Assembly: GCA_022606135.1 (NCBI GenBank) | Contig: JABYQN010000001.1 | Coordinates: 1,612,001-1,676,000 of the forward strand | Direction: 5' to 3' | Source: Fomes fomentarius | Taxonomy: Eukaryota; Basidiomycota; Agaricomycetes; Polyporales; Polyporaceae | Length of the DNA: 64,000 nt | Notes under the pieces: model-generated | What the model was told of the DNA's origin: nothing | What the model saw: only the letters and a program-made list of their open reading frames with translations | Databases searched by the model: none | Position numbers and translations under genes: made by a program | In this document: positions 60,301-64,000 of the stretch, in pieces | How positions within the stretch are numbered: the first letter of the stretch is position 1 | Layout: every line of letters begins with the position of its first letter

Positions 60301-60432
60301 GTGGGCGAGAAGTGCAAGGATAAGAAGGTTTGGGTCGTCAAGGCGAGTGTAAGGGTGAGTTCTGCGTGCCTCGCTGCTGTTGCTTCATTTGACTGAGATA
60401 TGAGCCTGTAGGCGCAGCATGGCCTGTCATGA
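57374..60432 (+). CDS. Chromatin assembly factor 1 large subunit (Cac1/CHAF1A)
   Basis: Tiny 5' exons (57374-57398, 57451-57488) splice to 57533 to give MTNTDLNIFAHSEGAPTGEN followed by ARSEKTKLVELRNGRLVLKQ. Then come FREMLEERLASKQPP, a coiled conserved block (IQTVARRVNYGLDTPEA), and a Lys/Glu/Arg-rich KER-like stretch ending in LMASFFGKAKSSGTP. That last motif has the QxxxxFF-like spacing of PCNA-interacting peptides (ASFFGK). The ED domain is clear: IPAKFLVFHEDARPGYFGTF, IGPRCPFARDPVQIDYTYDS, then a long acidic run. The C-terminus is winged-helix-like (DAHLQYLLKRIDELATSSLL). CAF-1 deposits H3-H4 behind replication forks while bound to PCNA. The last exon encodes AQHGLS before TGA (60430-60432). 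Some internal junctions are approximate. Confidence 0.88.
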
Positions 60433-60606
60433 TCGCTCGTTAAGGATCCCGTTATATTCACTATACCCACAGGAGTCGTGGGGACGCTGACTATCAATGT
60501 CTTGATGTATCGTAGCTAGTATATAAGCCTTCTGTTATACAATTTCCCAGACAGAACAGCGTAAGACACAACGGATGTTGGAAGGACGAGAGGCGAGTGC
60601 AACGGT

Positions 60607-61422
60607 CTAAGATACAGCAAGCTTCCACAACATATCAGTATATTCTGCATCGGTTTTCTTCCCGTCAAACGTGACACGATGGACGTCGCCTGATTCAGCC
60701 CCTGCGAAAATTGAAGTCAGAATGAACCCGCCGCATGAGTTTTTGAAAATGTTGACTTACGGACGAGCATCTTCGATATCCGGCCATCTTTCTCGACTAT
60801 GGGTTCGAATCCGAGGCCCTTGTACATGGCAAGGCGCAAGCTGCAGGATCCAGTCAGTGTATGGGAGCACACGCCGTAGAAACAGGACTCACGCAGTGGC
60901 ATCGAGGTCATGTTCAGCAGCAGGGTCTGACATCTCCAGTGCGTGTGTCTCCTCTTTGAGACGCGTCAGCTCGGCCTCCTTGCCTGCTAACGCGCCCTCG
61001 GCGTCGTTGATAGCTTTGGCTAGCGAGAGCCGCGTAGCGTCCAAATCATTCATCTGCGCGACATGTTCTTGTGCGGATGGTATCGTTGATGGCCGAGTGG
61101 CGGATATCCGTGCTGCTTCGAGCACTTTGGCAAGTTCTGGGAAGAAACATCTCAGTCTGAGGTGTTGACGGGGAAGCGCGGATGCGACCCTTACGCTTTA
61201 GCCTCACATGTGCGTCATGTAGCTCTTTGTGCCGTGTCTCCTGTGTGAGAGCCATACGCTCTTCCGCTGCGGCAATCATGAGGTAGTCATCTTCTGGGTC
61301 GATGATTGGTACCATCTCTCGGATGGCTTTCCTGTAAATGATTGTGTCAGAGAATTCGTTCATAGAGTATAAGTCGCAGATATGTGAGATCCTTACACCG
61401 CATCCTTGACGTTGATGGACAT
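60607..61422 (-). CDS. SPC24: Spc24, Ndc80-complex kinetochore subunit
   Basis: The start at 61422 gives MSINVKDAV, which splices with a GTAAGG donor to KAIREMVPIIDPEDDYLMIA. A heptad-rich coiled coil follows (EELTHALHDAHVRLK-like helices, SLAKAINDAEGALAGKEAEL, RLKEETHALE). The globular C-terminus has LRLAMYKGLGFEPIVEKDGR, ISKMLVR, SGDVHRVTFDGKKTDAEYTD and LWKLAVS. A coiled coil with a terminal RWD-type fold and the GLGFEP/DGKISK pattern is the Spc24 signature. With Spc25 it anchors the Ndc80 complex to the inner kinetochore. The coil sequence given as EELT is paraphrased; the other motifs are read directly. Confidence 0.88.
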
Positions 61423-62414
61423 CCTGTTGATACAGAGCTAAGTGTTGAGAACTACTCAAGTATGTAGTTGGTGGAAGATGGCGTCAGACGGTTGTCACTA
61501 AATTACGAACAGTTGTGACGTGTGTACGACGCGATCACATGACCTCCGTCACGCACCGCGTTTTCCCTATGTCTCGTCGGGGAACTTCCACCGAAATATC
61601 ACTCCCATCCTGATGATGAAAGGAGGTGACAAGTTTGATCATAGGACTCCCCCTGCAGGTTCTATGTCCTACCGGGAAGCCACAACATTGGAGTGTATTA
61701 TTGCGCCCAGAAAGCCGCACATAGGGTTATGAAGACGCTCACGAAATCTTGGCCCCCGGACGTTGATATCTCATGTCAATGGATGTAGTACTGTAGGGCA
61801 CAGTGCGTCAACTATCTATGTATATGCCTAATTGCCTGGAGTGCGCAGGAGCAGCATCTGCATTTCCGGCGACCATGAGGCTCAGCAAACAGATCAATTC
61901 GGGACCTCATGCTAGCCTCGTGTCACCGACCTGCTGAACAAATTGACAGCGTAATCTAGCAATCTTCCTAACTCCAGGGCACTGCAATAAGAGGTCAGCG
62001 CAGACATCTTAGGCGTTGTGGGTGTTGTCCAAGTTAGCGTACGTCAACCGTCAATAGTAACACACAATCAAACAAATGACGACGGTGATCAGAGAACGCG
62101 CCCTGGTGGCAGTACGAAGTCGAGTACTATACGCTCGCTAAGATCGACAAGGGAGGCAATATTTTTAAAGAGTCGTCATTACGCTTACTACGCGTTGACT
62201 ACACTCCCCGATCTGACTGGGTAATCGGAGATTGAATCTGACTACAAAGGGAGTAAATGCCGGAAGGCCGTAGATAAGACAAGATCTAATCCCATAGATC
62301 TCGCCCTCTGCCCACTTGACCGCCACAGCCTCTGGCTTTCCGCTTCTGTCAGCAGTTCGACATCGACCACCACGACGACCACTACTGCACGCGTCAATCG
62401 ACCCCATTGCCGCC
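61423..62414. other. Divergent intergenic region of SPC24 and CRM1
   Basis: About 1 kb with only short frames. It contains an ACGCGT at 62190-62195, about 220 bases before the CRM1 ATG. No gene supported. Confidence 0.4.
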
Positions 62415-64000
62415 ATGGAGGTATGCCGCACTTCATCTGCACATGCTTGACATACCGTGTTCACCATGACCCAGGGCATACTCGACTTCTCCAAAGAGTT
62501 CGATGTTTCGCTAATGGACAGAGTGGTGATGGCTTTTTACTCCGGTGCTGGGCGGGAGGTGCGTCATATTCTCACAGGCACGCGTGTTCCATGGCACCTA
62601 TGAGTTCTGTATACAGCAACAACTGGCGCAGCAAATTTTGACTCAATTTCAAGATAGCCCGGACGCATGGACGAGAGTCCCTGACGTTCTCGAACGCTCG
62701 TCATTTCCACAGACCAAGGTACGCACAGATCCTCTGTATTATCATTTTACGTCCTCATGGTGTGCAGTACATTGGCCTGCAAATCCTGGAGAAGTTGATC
62801 AACACGAGGTGGAAGTCTCTCCCGGAGGGCCAGAGGCAAGGTTCGTATTCTCTTAGTGGCGCATGTCCAGCCATCTCATCCTGCACGCTACAGGGATCCG
62901 AAATTTCGTCGTTGGCATCACCGTGAAGGTTGCGTCCGATGAAACGACGATGCGAAGGGAGAAGACGTATCTCAACAAGTTGAACCTCGCGCTTGTTCAG
63001 GTTCGTCGTAGCCAATCGCACGAATTTCTTGTGCTCCGTTGACTTGTGCATCTGTGGTCATCTAGATCCTGAAGCAAGAATGGCCGCACAACTGGCCAAC
63101 ATTCATTCCCGAACTGGTCGAATCGTCCAAGACCAACCTCTCGCTCTGCGAGAACAACATGGTCATCCTCAAGCTCCTCTCTGAAGAGATCTTCGATTAT
63201 TCTGCGGAGCAAATGACTCAGGCGAAAGTCAAAAACCTGAAGAACCAAATGTGCGGCGAGTTCTCGGAAATCTTCAAACTCTGTTCGGAGATCCTGGAGG
63301 AGGCACAGAAGACGTCTCTCATTAGGGCAACTCTGGAGACGCTGCTCAGGTTCCTCAACTGGATACCTCTGGGATACATCTTTGAGACGACCATCATCGA
63401 CCTTCTTCTGAATCGGGTAAGTTCGATTCAGCATTCACCGCGAGTAGTTGTTTGATCTGCTGCGAATACAGTTCTTGGAGGCTCCTGACTTCCGGAACGT
63501 CACTCTCAAGTGTCTGGCGGAGATTGCTTCTCTCAATGTCGGTCCAGAGTACGATCCGAAGTTCGTCATTCTGTTTGCCATGGTCATGACATCCGTCAAT
63601 CGCATGATACCCCCGAGTACGAACATCGCGCAGGCGTATGCTAACGCGGGTGACGCTGGCCAAGAGCTCGTACTTAACCTCGCCCTCTTCCTTTCCAACT
63701 TCCTCTCCAACCATCTGCGTGCTGTCGAGACAGACGCCAACCGTGACGTGCTGCTCAACGCACATCTCTACATGGTCAAGATCTCGCAGGTAGATGAGCG
63801 GGAGATCTTCAAAATTTGCTTGGAGTATTGGTTGAAGCTGGTCGCGGAGCTGTATGAGGAGATCCAGACACTACCCATTGGCGACAGCGGCCTGCTTATG
63901 GGTCTGAGTTTGGGCAGTGGTAGCAGCATGCTCAACGGCATCTCATTGCGGAAAAACATCTACAGTGACGTGCTCTCCAATCTTCGTTTGGTCGTGATCG
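62415..64000 (+). CDS. CRM1: Exportin-1 (Crm1/Xpo1), N-terminal part
   Basis: The 6-nt first exon (ATGGAG, 62415-62420) splices to 62475, giving [20 protein letters not shown] and [10 protein letters not shown], then [40 protein letters not shown] and [20 protein letters not shown]. Next come [20 protein letters not shown] and [20 protein letters not shown]. These are the first HEAT repeats of Crm1, including the importin-beta N-terminal region that binds RanGTP. The protein exports cargo carrying leucine-rich nuclear export signals. The gene runs off the right edge, so the NES groove and its cysteine are not visible. The very short first exon is supported by strong similarity on both sides of the junction. 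Confidence 0.94.

Overview
The window is nuclear DNA of a filamentous basidiomycete, most likely an Agaricomycete of the polypore or wood-decay type (inference). Almost every gene is split by GT-AG introns of about 40-85 bases. The housekeeping genes are eukaryotic and fungal (Spc24, Rfc2, CAF-1, Crm1, Ssb-type Hsp70, Shq1, Trp2). Secreted double-psi beta-barrel (DPBB) proteins and an F-box-like gene of a kind common in mushroom-forming fungi are also present. All coordinates for spliced genes run from start codon to stop codon and include introns. Splice sites were placed by hand from GT-AG signals, reading phase and family conservation.

Layout. 1-5.2 kb: tail of an unknown gene, then a Jsn1-type Pumilio protein with two RRMs. 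5.8-9.8 kb: a class I histone deacetylase (minus), a small protein with a myristoylation-like N-terminus (plus), and a multispanning membrane protein (minus). 10.9-12.7 kb: two more small membrane proteins, one of which looks paralogous to the 9-kb gene. 13.3-17.2 kb: an Fmp25-like mitochondrial RCC1-repeat protein and an unrecognised Ser-rich basic protein. 18.2-28.7 kb: a dispersed cluster of four secreted DPBB (expansin-like) genes, all on the minus strand, interrupted by an F-box-like gene and a Cbp4-like complex III assembly factor. 30.3-36.8 kb: a Sip5-like RING protein and a SERCA-type calcium pump. 37 kb: a tRNA-Asn(GUU) gene with a 5-nt insertion at the canonical intron site. 38.6-43.2 kb: a divergent pair, an SLC35F6-like transporter and an arrestin-domain protein. 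43.2-48.2 kb: about 5 kb with no gene I can support well. 48.2-64 kb: a compact block with Shq1, Trp2, mitoribosomal uS2m, Ssb, Rfc2, CAF-1 large subunit, Spc24 and the first part of Crm1.

How genes may work together. Rfc2 and the CAF-1 large subunit are divergently transcribed from 178 bp that contain a perfect MluI cell-cycle box (ACGCGT), which fits joint G1/S control of replication-coupled functions. TRP2 has a perfect Gcn4-type site (TGACTCA) 84 bp before its start. Fmp25-like and Cbp4-like proteins both serve cytochrome bc1 assembly in yeast. The most distinctive accessory content is the DPBB family: a secretion signal, a Kex2-type dibasic site just before the domain, a shared 21-nt micro-exon and, in three of four members, a Ser/Thr linker ending in a conserved short C-terminal motif.
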